DNA from: UBA11710 sp049287025
GTDB taxonomy: Bacteria; Patescibacteriota; Patescibacteriia; Magasanikbacterales; UBA922
Direction of reading: 5' to 3'
NCBI GenBank assembly: GCA_049287025.1
Contig: JBAQFA010000053.1
Location: forward strand, 1-40,111
DNA length: 40,111 bases
Shown: positions 8,406 to 15,234 of the stretch, in pieces
Layout of the letters: each line of letters starts with the position of its first letter
Position numbering within the stretch: the first letter of the stretch is position 1
The notes under the pieces: generated by a model
The model's database searches: none
Seen by the model: only the letters and a program-made list of their open reading frames with translations
What the model was told of the DNA's origin: nothing
Position numbers and translations under genes: made by a program

Positions 8406-9722
8406 CTATATAAACAACAACCAGCTAAAACTAGCTAAGATTATTAACATGACTGAAATAAAAAATTTTAGAGCAAACTCGCGTGTACCTTGCAAATAAG
8501 AAAACACACTCTTGCTGAGCAAATTGGTAGCGTTAACCAAGAGTAAAACGATGAGAGCAAACTTGTAAGTCAAAGCAGAGCCAGCCATTTCGGCCAAAGT
8601 GACAGTAACCGCATCTATACCAGCTAATGAAGCAACAACTGAACTGAAAACAAAACCAGATTTTCCAAACAAAATTAAACAAATTTTGGTAAATAACTTA
8701 ATAATAATCAAAAGTCCAGCAAATTTTAATGCCGGTAATAAAGAAAATATTTCTTTATCTTTTGTCTCTTCTTTATCCTCTTTTATATTTTTGCCCTTTT
8801 TACGCAAAAAATAAATTACTAAAAATCCTGCCGTAATAATCATAATTAAAATACTAGGTATAACAGATACCAACCAACGACCATTTAATGGACCAATTAA
8901 CAAAAATAACTGTACAAAACTAGCTAAATTTGCAATAATGGCCGCCCCGACCAAATGATCAGCCATACCCATTTTTTTACTTTTTTGCGCCAGTGATTGA
9001 GTGGTAGAAGTAGAAGAAACAAAACCGCCAAAAAAACTCGTGAGCATAAAACTTTTCTTCTGCCCAACAAATCGACTCAAAATATAACCAAACACATCAA
9101 TCCCCGTAATCAAAACTACAACCAGCCAAATTTTCCTGGGATTAATTAGTTCTAAAGTGGAAAACTGTCCAAGCTCAATATTTAGAGCGCGAAAAATATC
9201 AGGCAAGACAGGCAAGTCAGTTAATTTATAACCCACGTCTGGTAAAAAGGGTAAAATCACTAAAGCAATAATTGCATAGCTAATAAAAGATTGGACTTCG
9301 TTGGCTGACACACCTGCCATTAATTTTTGCGTTTTTGATTTTAAGGATAAAATTAAAGCCAATAAAACAAAAATTACCACAATAATTTGCAAAGGAATAA
9401 TATCCAAGACTAACAATAAACCAATTAAAAAAGTGGCTACTACTGATAATTCTGTAGTCAGACCAAAATCTTTGGAACTTAGTGATCCAATTGTATAATA
9501 AATAGCAATTAACAACAAAATACTGCTCACAATAATAACTGCCAATGGCAAAATATTGTTAATATAAAATATACCCGCTACGGCTCCCAAGAGACAAAAT
9601 AAAGAATAAGTCCGAATACCACCCAGTGTGGTTGGTCCTTGATTACTACTCTCCCGCTCCAAGCCAATGGCCGCGCCAAAAAGAACTGATAATAATATTT
9701 TTGCGAGGATACTTGAAAACAT
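8406..9722 (-). CDS. MgtC/SapB-like membrane protein with DUF4010 domain
   Basis: At 438 residues with about a dozen hydrophobic helices, this is the two-part MgtC + DUF4010 family. The N-terminal MgtC-like part (1-130) has the hallmark GAAIGLERE followed by GGIRTYSLFCLLG. The DUF4010 part holds the central helices (SFFGGFVSSTSTTQSLAQ) and a cytoplasmic Lys/Glu loop near residue 310 (KKGKNIKEDKEE). MgtC proteins are linked to low-magnesium survival and to modulation of P-type or F-type ATPases, but their transport activity is unproven. It sits alone between a clear promoter (9771-9799) and a terminator. Confidence 0.88.
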   Translation of the reverse strand: MFSSILAKILLSVLFGAAIGLERESSNQGPTTLGGIRTYSLFCLLGAVAGIFYINNILPLAVIIVSSILLLIAIYYTIGSLSSKDFGLTTELSVVATFLIGLLLVLDIIPLQIIVVIFVLLALILSLKSKTQKLMAGVSANEVQSFISYAIIALVILPFLPDVGYKLTDLPVLPDIFRALNIELGQFSTLELINPRKIWLVVVLITGIDVFGYILSRFVGQKKSFMLTSFFGGFVSSTSTTQSLAQKSKKMGMADHLVGAAIIANLASFVQLFLLIGPLNGRWLVSVIPSILIMIITAGFLVIYFLRKKGKNIKEDKEETKDKEIFSLLPALKFAGLLIIIKLFTKICLILFGKSGFVFSSVVASLAGIDAVTVTLAEMAGSALTYKFALIVLLLVNATNLLSKSVFSYLQGTREFALKFFISVMLIILASFSWLLFI

Positions 9723-9770
9723 AATTTCTATTAAATTATTTTTAGTGAAATTAAAATTTTAATTTGCGAT

Positions 9771-9799
9771 ATTATACCACATTTATCACTATAACAAAA
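9771..9799 (-). promoter_or_regulatory. Promoter of the MgtC/DUF4010 gene
   Basis: On the minus strand: TTTTGT, a 17-bp spacer ending in TGG, then TATAAT (extended -10). The leader to the ATG at 9722 is about 42 nt. Confidence 0.7.
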
Positions 9800-9801
9800 A
9801 C

Positions 9802-10296
9802 TTATTTTTTTCTTTTTTTACTCCACCACCATACAAGATAACAAACTGCCAATAAAATCACATCCGGATAAAAAATAATTGGCTGGCCCCAACTAATACC
9901 ATTCACAACAAAATTTGAAACTGGCCATAAGAACGGTGTAGGAAAAAAAGCCGTAGAGTGAGTCGGAATATCTATCAAGATATGCAAACTCCAAGCTAAC
10001 AGTGGCAAAAATGGCTTGCGCCTGATTAACCAAATTAAACCAAATACTAAAGCAAAAATAATTAAACTATGGGTAAAATTATAAAGGATGTGTACATATT
10101 GAGGAATTGTAGATGGATCGGGCAAACCCTTACCCCAATCTGGATCAGAAGCAAGACCCAAAATTCTCGCTCCAGTAAAAATACCAAAAGATAATAAGTC
10201 TGGTGCAATGCCAAAACCAAACGCAGTCCAAAATAATTTTTTATTTTTTCGTCCAAAGGCGACCCCACCCCATAGACCATGAGAAATGATATCCAT
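9802..10296 (-). CDS. YdjM-like (DUF457-type) integral membrane protein
   Basis: The protein has 164 residues with four to five membrane helices. Conserved polar residues of the membrane-bound metal-dependent-hydrolase-like family are present: MDIISHGLWGG at the N-terminus, GFGIAPDLLSF, YNFTHSLII, LAWSLHILIDIPTHS. The repeated His/Asp pairs inside helices are the family signature; the biochemical activity is not established. It begins one base after the stop of arfB (10298) and so is translated from the same message. The C-terminus is a Trp/Lys-rich tail (WWWSKKRKK). Confidence 0.75.
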   Translation of the reverse strand: MDIISHGLWGGVAFGRKNKKLFWTAFGFGIAPDLLSFGIFTGARILGLASDPDWGKGLPDPSTIPQYVHILYNFTHSLIIFALVFGLIWLIRRKPFLPLLAWSLHILIDIPTHSTAFFPTPFLWPVSNFVVNGISWGQPIIFYPDVILLAVCYLVWWWSKKRKK

Positions 10297-10297
10297 A

Positions 10298-10714
10298 TTA
10301 AATTTCTTTTACTTCGCGTCTTCCTATTTTTATTTCTGAATGCTTTTTCTTCGTTTCTAAACGCTTTAGTTTTGATGAATAAGTTGGTTTGGTTGGCTGA
10401 CGTTTTTTGGGAATAATCAAAGCTTTGTTAACCAATATTTGCAAACGTACCAAAGCCTCAATTCGATTTTGTGGTTGAGATCTTTCTTCTTCTGCCAATA
10501 TAACAATTTCGTCTCTATCATTTAATTTATTATTTAACTTTTTTCTAATTCTGTCTTTTTCTACAGCATTAAAAATAGCTGACTTGCCTACAGCCCAATG
10601 TAAAATAACTTTGGTAGCAGTTTTGTTGACATTTTGTCCGCCTGCGCCAGATGACCGCGCAAAAGTTATTTTGATTTCTGATTCAGGAATTTGTTTTTTT
10701 ATTATTAAGGACAT
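10298..10714 (-). CDS. arfB: Peptidyl-tRNA hydrolase ArfB, ribosome rescue factor
   Basis: The protein has 138 residues, the size of ArfB/YaeJ rather than a full release factor. The GGQ motif sits in RSSGAGGQNVNKT near residue 26, which places the catalytic Gln in the peptidyl-transferase centre. A long basic C-terminal tail (about 105-138, with many Lys/Arg) matches the segment that enters the mRNA channel of stalled ribosomes. It should release peptides from ribosomes lacking a stop codon. It starts with ATG without SD and is followed directly by the YdjM-like gene. No codon-recognition domain is present. Confidence 0.92.
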   Translation of the reverse strand: MSLIIKKQIPESEIKITFARSSGAGGQNVNKTATKVILHWAVGKSAIFNAVEKDRIRKKLNNKLNDRDEIVILAEEERSQPQNRIEALVRLQILVNKALIIPKKRQPTKPTYSSKLKRLETKKKHSEIKIGRREVKEI

Positions 10715-10762
10715 AATATTAATAATTACGTTAAATTATAAAACTTCGTTAAAATCCGTTAC

Positions 10763-10827
10763 AATCTGTTTAATTTGCTGTTTTCAATTCGCCTCGTTGT
10801 GATTGTTTACAGCAGATTAAACAGATT
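10763..10827. repeat. Imperfect 27-bp inverted repeat
   Basis: Arms 10763-10789 and 10801-10827 are about 80 percent identical as reverse complements, around an 11-base loop. The left arm begins AATCTGTTTAATTTGCTG and the right arm reads the same in reverse complement with few changes. A third degenerate copy follows at about 10823-10854, and CGTTAAAATC/CGTTACAATC units precede the left arm. It has the look of an interspersed palindromic element. No ORF is present in 10715-10920. Confidence 0.6.
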
Positions 10828-10920
10828 AGAACAAATTAAAACAGAATTGTGATTGAGTTTTGTAATTATCAAGGTAATTATACCAAAAATAAAAATATAT
10901 AGCGAAGAAATAAAATAAAA

Positions 10921-10985
10921 AACAGTCGCGGGTTCTCCTAGTTCAAATCCATAATTATAGACCTGAACTGGGTGACGCGACTGTT
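10921..10985 (-). terminator. Large structured terminator of the GC-rich mini-transcript
   Basis: Outer stem AACAGTCGCG / CGCGACTGTT is perfect over 10 bp. An inner 9-bp stem CCTAGTTCA / TGAACTGGG has one G-T pair. On the minus strand the outer stem runs into TTTTTTATTTTATTT. It ends the segment that starts at the promoter 11177-11205. Confidence 0.7.
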
Positions 10986-11011
10986 TTCAAGCAAATCCGC
11001 ACCACAGCCAC

Positions 11012-11068
11012 CTAGGGTGGAGCGCGAACTCGCATGGTGTTCTTCCTTGCTATGGGGTACATGCTCAT
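11012..11068 (-). CDS. Possible 18-residue peptide coupled to the preceding mini-ORF
   Basis: The frame begins MSMYPIARKN and is basic. Its ATG overlaps the TGA of the 23-residue ORF as ATGA, the classical arrangement for translational coupling. It ends at TAG 11012-11014, within the GC-rich segment and before its terminator. With only 18 codons there is no way to show selection from one sequence, so the frame may be incidental. Confidence 0.25.
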   Translation of the reverse strand: MSMYPIARKNTMRVRAPP

Positions 11069-11136
11069 GCCATGAGCGCTTGAATGATGGCATACACAGA
11101 CACTAGCGAGAAAAACAGAACAGCACGCCACACCAT
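11065..11136 (-). CDS. Possible 23-residue single-span membrane peptide
   Basis: The ATG at 11136 is preceded by a consensus GGAGG at 11143-11147, six bases away. Almost no other gene in the window has such a site. The product MVWRAVLFFSLVSVYAIIQ continues to a total of 23 residues and is one continuous hydrophobic helix. A promoter (11177-11205) and a strong terminator (10921-10985) frame it. It could be a toxin-like or leader peptide, or the segment could work as an RNA. The surrounding 260 bases are visibly more GC-rich than the neighbouring genes. Confidence 0.4.
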   Translation of the reverse strand: MVWRAVLFFSLVSVYAIIQALMA

Positions 11137-11176
11137 GGTTGACCTCCGAGACGTTTAGGCGGAACTGCCTGAAAAC

Positions 11177-11205
11177 ATTATAGCAAATACTTATTAAAAG
11201 CAAAA
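11177..11205 (-). promoter_or_regulatory. Promoter of the GC-rich mini-transcript
   Basis: On the minus strand: TTTTGC, a 17-bp spacer, TATAAT. The -35 box overlaps the terminator of the gene upstream. Confidence 0.55.
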
Positions 11206-11227
11206 CACCCCCAAACGGAGGTGTTTT
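11202..11227 (-). terminator. Terminator after the zinc-ribbon gene
   Basis: Stem AAAACACC / GGTGTTTT with a 10-base loop, 17 bases past the stop at 11245. On the minus strand it continues into TTTTGCTTTT. Confidence 0.8.
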
Positions 11228-11244
11228 CAAAAAAAGTATGTAGA

Positions 11245-11928
11245 TTATTTTTTCTTAGCAACAACTTTTTTCTTTGTTGCTGGTTTTTTTGTTTCTTTCT
11301 TTTCTTTTACAACTTTCTTAGTAACAACTTCTTTTTTAGCTTTTGGCTTTTCTGATTTATCTTGAGTTTTTATCGAAGGAGCTTTTTCAACAGCTTTTAT
11401 GCTTTCTTTTTTAGAAGCAGTCAAACCAAGAGCAGTCATTATCATGTCCAATTTGGCATTAATAGCATCAAATTGTTCACTTGATTGAGCACCACCACGG
11501 TTGCTACCAGCGCCTCTATCATTCTTGTCAAAACAATTGCTACAATACACTGGCTTGCCTTCAGTTGGTCTAAATGGTACTTGGCAATCTTCACCACATT
11601 TGTCACAAACAGCGTCAAACATTTGTCTGTCACCTCTATCACTGCCAAAACTTGGTCTTTCGCGTCTGTCACCACCAAATTTACTTGGTCTAGTACCAGA
11701 ACCGCCACCTTGTTTATCAAAACAAATACTACAGAAAACTGGTCTATCTCCACTTGGTCTAAATGGAATTTCGCAATCATCGCCACATTCGCTACAGACT
11801 GCTTTGTGCATCATTGGCCGACCACCATCTCTACCACCGCCAAACCGACTTGGTCCACCAAAAGACCTATTTCCACCACGACTAAAACCACCACTTGATC
11901 TTTTATCGTCCCGATTATAACTACCCAT
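11245..11928 (-). CDS. CxxC-x17-CxxC double zinc-ribbon protein with RG-rich and Lys-rich tails
   Basis: The protein has 227 residues. The N-terminus (1-35) is Gly/Arg/Ser-rich (GGFSRGGNRSFGG), typical of RNA-binding tails. Two zinc-ribbon units follow: AVCSECGDDCEIPFRPSG to FCSICFD (about 43-75) and AVCDKCGEDCQVPFRPTEG to YCSNCFD (about 105-137). Each has CxxCG, VPF/IPF-RP and a closing CxxC. A short helical part (about 152-170, FDAINAKLDMIMTAL) may oligomerise. The last 55 residues are Lys/Ala/Val-rich, like a histone tail. The family is common in Patescibacteria with no proven role; nucleic-acid binding is the reasonable guess. A near-consensus promoter is at 11965-11993. Confidence 0.85.
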   Translation of the reverse strand: MGSYNRDDKRSSGGFSRGGNRSFGGPSRFGGGRDGGRPMMHKAVCSECGDDCEIPFRPSGDRPVFCSICFDKQGGGSGTRPSKFGGDRRERPSFGSDRGDRQMFDAVCDKCGEDCQVPFRPTEGKPVYCSNCFDKNDRGAGSNRGGAQSSEQFDAINAKLDMIMTALGLTASKKESIKAVEKAPSIKTQDKSEKPKAKKEVVTKKVVKEKKETKKPATKKKVVAKKK

Positions 11929-11964
11929 ATATTATATTTTATTACTTAAAATGTAATTTCTCTA

Positions 11965-11993
11965 ATTTTAGCAGAATTTTTAAGGTTTGTCAA
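11965..11993 (-). promoter_or_regulatory. Promoter of the zinc-ribbon gene
   Basis: On the minus strand: perfect TTGACA, 17-bp spacer, TAAAAT. The leader to the ATG at 11928 is about 30 nt. Confidence 0.75.
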
Positions 11994-12073
11994 GGGCACA
12001 ATAACATTAAAGCAATAAAACAAGAAAACATTAAAACAAACGAAAATAAAAAACTTCTGACTAATCAATAATT

Positions 12074-13525
12074 TTAATATCTTCCCAAATCAAGTTCCTG
12101 GTCAAATCTTATCTCTTTGACAAAGTCTGGCATGTGACTAATCAGGATAATTGCACCCTCAAAATCATTTATAGCCTTGGCAATAACCGGAATATGACGA
12201 AAATTTATATGATTGGTTGGTTCATCCAATACTAATAGACCTGGTTGCATTAATATTAAACGGACAAAAGACAATAAACCTTTTTGCCCCTCAGACAAAT
12301 GAGAAATTTTCAAACCCATTAATTCTCCAGTAATAAGTAGACCAGCGGCAATAGAACGCATTTGTTGGATATCAATACCATCGGCCATCACACTTTGTAA
12401 TGAATCAAACACTGTTTGGTCATAATCTAATGTGGCAAAATCTTGACTATAATAACCCACGCGAGTATTTTTTAAAATGGCAATTCCATCGCTAGTTTGA
12501 TTTACCAAAGATCTTAACAAAGTACTCTTACCAATTCCATTGGGACCAGAAATTAATAATCGGTCTCGTTGACGAAGCAAAATATCTACTGGCTGAATAA
12601 CTGGTTCATGATTTTTAATTATTTTTACTGCTTTTATTGTGACAACATTGCCAACAATGCCCTGAGCGGGAATAGTAAATTCTCTAATGGTTTTGTCTTC
12701 ACGTCTAACATCCACTTTGTTTTCTTCCATTTCTTCTATTTCATCTCTAAGTTTACTAGCCAAACGACGCATCTTGCCACCTTTGTTAGAAAAAAAGTTT
12801 ACTTTTTCTTTGTTATCCAAAATTTCTTTTTCCAATTGTGCATTCTTTTTTATTTCTCGCTCAATTCGCAAGTTTATTTCTTCTACTACGGAATAATAAT
12901 CACCTACATATGTTTCAATTTTTTTTGTAAATACATCTAGATAAACCACCCCCTCAGTAAAACAATTTAAAAAATCAGCATCATGCGAAATAACTATGAC
13001 CGTCTTATCATACATTACCAGGAATTGAATCAGGTGATCAATCCCCTCTTGATCCAAATTATTGGTCGGCTCGTCCAAGAGTAATATATCGGGATTTTGG
13101 ATCAAAGCAAAAGCCAATAAAATCCGCGCTTGCTGACCACCAGAGAGATCGCCAACTTTTCTATCAATTGGTACAGTTAAATTAACCGCATTCATTACTT
13201 TACTAATCTGACTCTTTATATTGCCAGGAACTTTAAAAAAGGCTTTGCCAAAATATTCTTCTACTGTTAGACCTAGGTCTTGTCTTTCTATCACTTGCAA
13301 AGCGGTCGCAATAGTAGCATTATTAGTAATAAAAACATTACCTTTGGTTGGTTTGAGTTCGCCTTTGATCAACTTGAATATGGTACTTTTTCCCGCCCCA
13401 TTTTGACCCATCAGGGTTAATTTGGCGCTTTTTCGTACACCAAAACACACTTCATCAAGCACCGGCTTTTTTTCCACATATTCAAATGTGACGTTATCAA
13501 ATCTCAAAATTACTTCTTCCGCCAT
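12074..13525 (-). CDS. ABC-F family ATPase
   Basis: The protein has 483 residues with two ABC cassettes and no membrane segment. Cassette 1 has Walker A GQNGAGKST (40-48), signature DLSGGQQAR and Walker B LLLDEPTNNLD. Cassette 2 has GPNGIGKST (near 330), a divergent signature LSEGQKGLL and LVLDEPTNHIN. A charged helical linker (about 215-290, including KKNAQLEKEILDNKEK) matches the P-site tRNA-interaction region of ribosome-bound ABC-F proteins. Members gate translation (EttA) or protect ribosomes from antibiotics. This one is shorter than most and cannot be assigned to a subgroup by eye. It has a consensus promoter at 13560-13588. Confidence 0.9.
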   Translation of the reverse strand: MAEEVILRFDNVTFEYVEKKPVLDEVCFGVRKSAKLTLMGQNGAGKSTIFKLIKGELKPTKGNVFITNNATIATALQVIERQDLGLTVEEYFGKAFFKVPGNIKSQISKVMNAVNLTVPIDRKVGDLSGGQQARILLAFALIQNPDILLLDEPTNNLDQEGIDHLIQFLVMYDKTVIVISHDADFLNCFTEGVVYLDVFTKKIETYVGDYYSVVEEINLRIEREIKKNAQLEKEILDNKEKVNFFSNKGGKMRRLASKLRDEIEEMEENKVDVRREDKTIREFTIPAQGIVGNVVTIKAVKIIKNHEPVIQPVDILLRQRDRLLISGPNGIGKSTLLRSLVNQTSDGIAILKNTRVGYYSQDFATLDYDQTVFDSLQSVMADGIDIQQMRSIAAGLLITGELMGLKISHLSEGQKGLLSFVRLILMQPGLLVLDEPTNHINFRHIPVIAKAINDFEGAIILISHMPDFVKEIRFDQELDLGRY

Positions 13526-13559
13526 ATAAAAAATTTATTTAATTTTGTTATGAAGCATC

Positions 13560-13588
13560 ATAATACCATAATTTTGACTAATTGTCAA
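13560..13588 (-). promoter_or_regulatory. Promoter of the ABC-F gene
   Basis: On the minus strand: perfect TTGACA, 17-bp spacer ending in TGG, then TATTAT. The leader is about 28 nt. Confidence 0.75.
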
Positions 13589-13600
13589 CAAAAAACAAAA

Positions 13601-13622
13601 CACCCTCCACAAAGGGAGGGTG
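13601..13622 (-). terminator. Terminator after the small Thr/Pro/Glu-rich gene
   Basis: Perfect 8-bp GC-rich stem CACCCTCC / GGAGGGTG, 6-base loop, followed on the minus strand by TTTTGTTTTTTG. It lies 15 bases past the stop at 13638. Confidence 0.85.
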
Positions 13623-13637
13623 CAAATGTTTGTAAAT

Positions 13638-13781
13638 TTAAGCTTCTGGAGTAACTTCTGGAGTAGGAGTAACAACTTCTGGAGTTGTTTCTTCTGAGGC
13701 TGGAGTAGTTACTACTGGAGCATCTGCGACTGGATTAACTGTGGTGGAGTCATCTCCACCGTCTGTTGTATTGAACACCAT
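13638..13781 (-). CDS. Small disordered Thr/Pro/Glu/Val-rich protein, 47 residues
   Basis: The ATG at 13781 begins MVFNTTDGGDDSTTVNPV, and the rest is built of PEVVTPTPEVTPEA-like units. It has no Cys, no hydrophobic stretch and no signal peptide, and is acidic. The perfect terminator 15 bases downstream and a weak promoter-like TTTACA-N17-TAGACT about 60 bases upstream support a real transcript. The composition resembles linkers or disordered tails of surface proteins, but here it stands alone. Function unknown. Confidence 0.6.
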   Translation of the reverse strand: MVFNTTDGGDDSTTVNPVADAPVVTTPASEETTPEVVTPTPEVTPEA

Positions 13782-13899
13782 AGTGCACAAGGTTAGTAAA
13801 TAATCTGCCCGCTAGTGTTAGCCAACATTAAACAGAGTCTATCATAAAAAATGATTTTTGTAAAGAATATAATATATTCGCAATAATTTTACTGTTCTA

Positions 13900-13928
13900 T
13901 TGACAATTATGACTGATTAGTATATACT
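13900..13928 (+). promoter_or_regulatory. Promoter of the cold-shock gene
   Basis: Perfect TTGACA at 13900, 17-bp spacer, TATACT at 13923. The predicted leader of about 79 nt is the longest among the clear promoters here, in keeping with the structured leaders of cold-shock mRNAs. Confidence 0.8.
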
Positions 13929-14013
13929 TAAACTCTACAAAATATCCTTAGAAAACTAGTCGACCTTCTTCAGTGATATATAAATTTGTATTTTATTTAC
14001 TAATCATACTTTT

Positions 14014-14214
14014 ATGAAAGGTACAATCAAAACTATCGTAGCTGAAAAGCACTTTGGTTTCATCACTCCTGAAGATGGTTCAAAAGACGTTTTCTTCCAT
14101 GAAACCGGTCTTGTGGACGTCCAATTTGGTGATTTGAAGGCTGGCGATGTTGTCAGCTTTGATGTTGAAAATTCTGATAAAGGACCACGCGCTATCAACG
14201 TTGTTCGCGCTTAA
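14014..14214 (+). CDS. csp: Cold-shock protein, CspA family
   Basis: The 66 residues form a single cold-shock domain (OB fold). The RNA-binding motifs are visible: HFGFITP (RNP1 region; the usual Lys-Gly before FGF is Lys-His here) and DVFFHETG (RNP2). It should bind single-stranded RNA and act as an RNA chaperone or antiterminator. It has a near-consensus promoter, a long leader and a strong terminator, so it is a highly expressed single-gene unit. Its codon use is less A/T-biased than its neighbours, as is common for abundant proteins. Confidence 0.96.
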   Translation: MKGTIKTIVAEKHFGFITPEDGSKDVFFHETGLVDVQFGDLKAGDVVSFDVENSDKGPRAINVVRA

Positions 14215-14234
14215 GTACTTTACTCTATTCAATA

Positions 14235-14270
14235 AAAACCCCGTTCTCGCAAGAGACCGGGGTTTTGTTT
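14235..14270 (+). terminator. Terminator after csp
   Basis: Perfect 9-bp stem AAAACCCCG / CGGGGTTTT enclosing a second possible pairing (TCTC / GAGA), then GTTTT. It lies 20 bases after the stop. Confidence 0.9.
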
Positions 14271-14299
14271 TATAAAGAGAAACTTAATCATTATTGCTA

Positions 14300-15232
14300 C
14301 TAATAAAATTTATCTACCAGCAATTCAGTTGAAACAAATAATAAATAAAATAGCAAAAGTAAAAAAGCCTCTTTTTTGGTAATTACTTTGCCTGATTTCA
14401 TAAAACTAAATAATAAAATCGTGGCCAAAACCATAAAGATGCCCGTAATATATACAATGCGCGGATTGAAAAAAAATGGACTAATCACCCCTATGATACC
14501 AACGACAATAGTAGCATCGGCAATCACTGTGCCCAAAATATCACCTAGAGCCAAATCATCATGATGATGTCTAGACGCACGAATAGAAAACAGCATCTCA
14601 GGCAAAGTCGTCCCCAAAGCCACTACAAACATACCAATTAAAATTGGATTGACACCAAGTGTCTTGGCCAAATCAACTCCATACCCAACTGTGAGATGAG
14701 ATCCTAGAAGTAAAGCGCCCATGCTCAGCAAGAGCAAAAATAAATAAACTGGTTTAAATTTTTCTCTTTCTACTTTTGCATCATAGTCACTCTTTTTTAA
14801 GACAAACGCATAAAACAAAAGACCAACTAAAATTAAAACCATTCCTTCTAAACGAGAATAAAATCCATCAATACCAAGTAAAATTGGTATTAGCATTATG
14901 CCAATATACAAAAAGCTATTTTTAATAATCTTACTTTCAATTTTGAGATTATGTCGCGAAAGAAAAATTACTAACACAAAAACCAAAGTAAGATCAGCCA
15001 CATTGGAACCAAACAACGTACCCAAACCAAAAGCCGGTATACCTTCAAAGGCTGAGGTAATGGAAATAAAAGTTTCTGGTAAAATAGAAATGACTGACAC
15101 AATCAAAAATCCCACGACATATTTTGACAAATGAAGACTTTCGGCCAGCTTGGTGGAATATTTAATAGCCAAATCAGCGCTTTTTATAACAACAGCCAGA
15201 GAAATTATGAGTAGTAGAAAGGTTAAGAGCAT
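14300..15232 (-). CDS. Na+/Ca2+ exchanger family (CaCA) membrane protein
   Basis: The protein has 310 residues and ten predicted helices, the usual prokaryotic size. Two inverted alpha repeats are recognisable. Alpha-1 (about 40-85) holds SILPETF and GTLFGSNVADL. Alpha-2 (about 200-245) holds ALGTTLPEMLFSIRA and GDILGTVIADA. The Glu in each LPE motif is the known cation-binding residue. The alpha-2 end has GTVIAD where GSNxxN is usual, so ion selectivity may differ. A His-rich turn (RHHHDD) follows alpha-2. It starts 2 bp after the stop of the ATPase gene at 15235, so the two are co-transcribed. Confidence 0.9.
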   Translation of the reverse strand: MLLTFLLLIISLAVVIKSADLAIKYSTKLAESLHLSKYVVGFLIVSVISILPETFISITSAFEGIPAFGLGTLFGSNVADLTLVFVLVIFLSRHNLKIESKIIKNSFLYIGIMLIPILLGIDGFYSRLEGMVLILVGLLFYAFVLKKSDYDAKVEREKFKPVYLFLLLLSMGALLLGSHLTVGYGVDLAKTLGVNPILIGMFVVALGTTLPEMLFSIRASRHHHDDLALGDILGTVIADATIVVGIIGVISPFFFNPRIVYITGIFMVLATILLFSFMKSGKVITKKEAFLLLLFYLLFVSTELLVDKFY

Positions 15233-15234
15233 AA

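Noticed and set aside
10935..10952. T-arm-like string GTTCAAATCC suggesting a tRNA remnant
   Set aside because: No matching T stem, acceptor stem or anticodon arm is present; the bases pair instead within the long terminator hairpin.
10921..11200. tmRNA, RNase P RNA or signal-recognition RNA in the GC-rich segment
   Set aside because: I see none of the conserved core sequences of these RNAs, and no encoded tag or tRNA-like acceptor end.
11012..11230. A 72-residue minus-strand frame over the GC-rich mini-transcript
   Set aside because: It begins inside the terminator of the previous gene and has no ribosome site; the SD-led 23-codon frame fits the promoter better.
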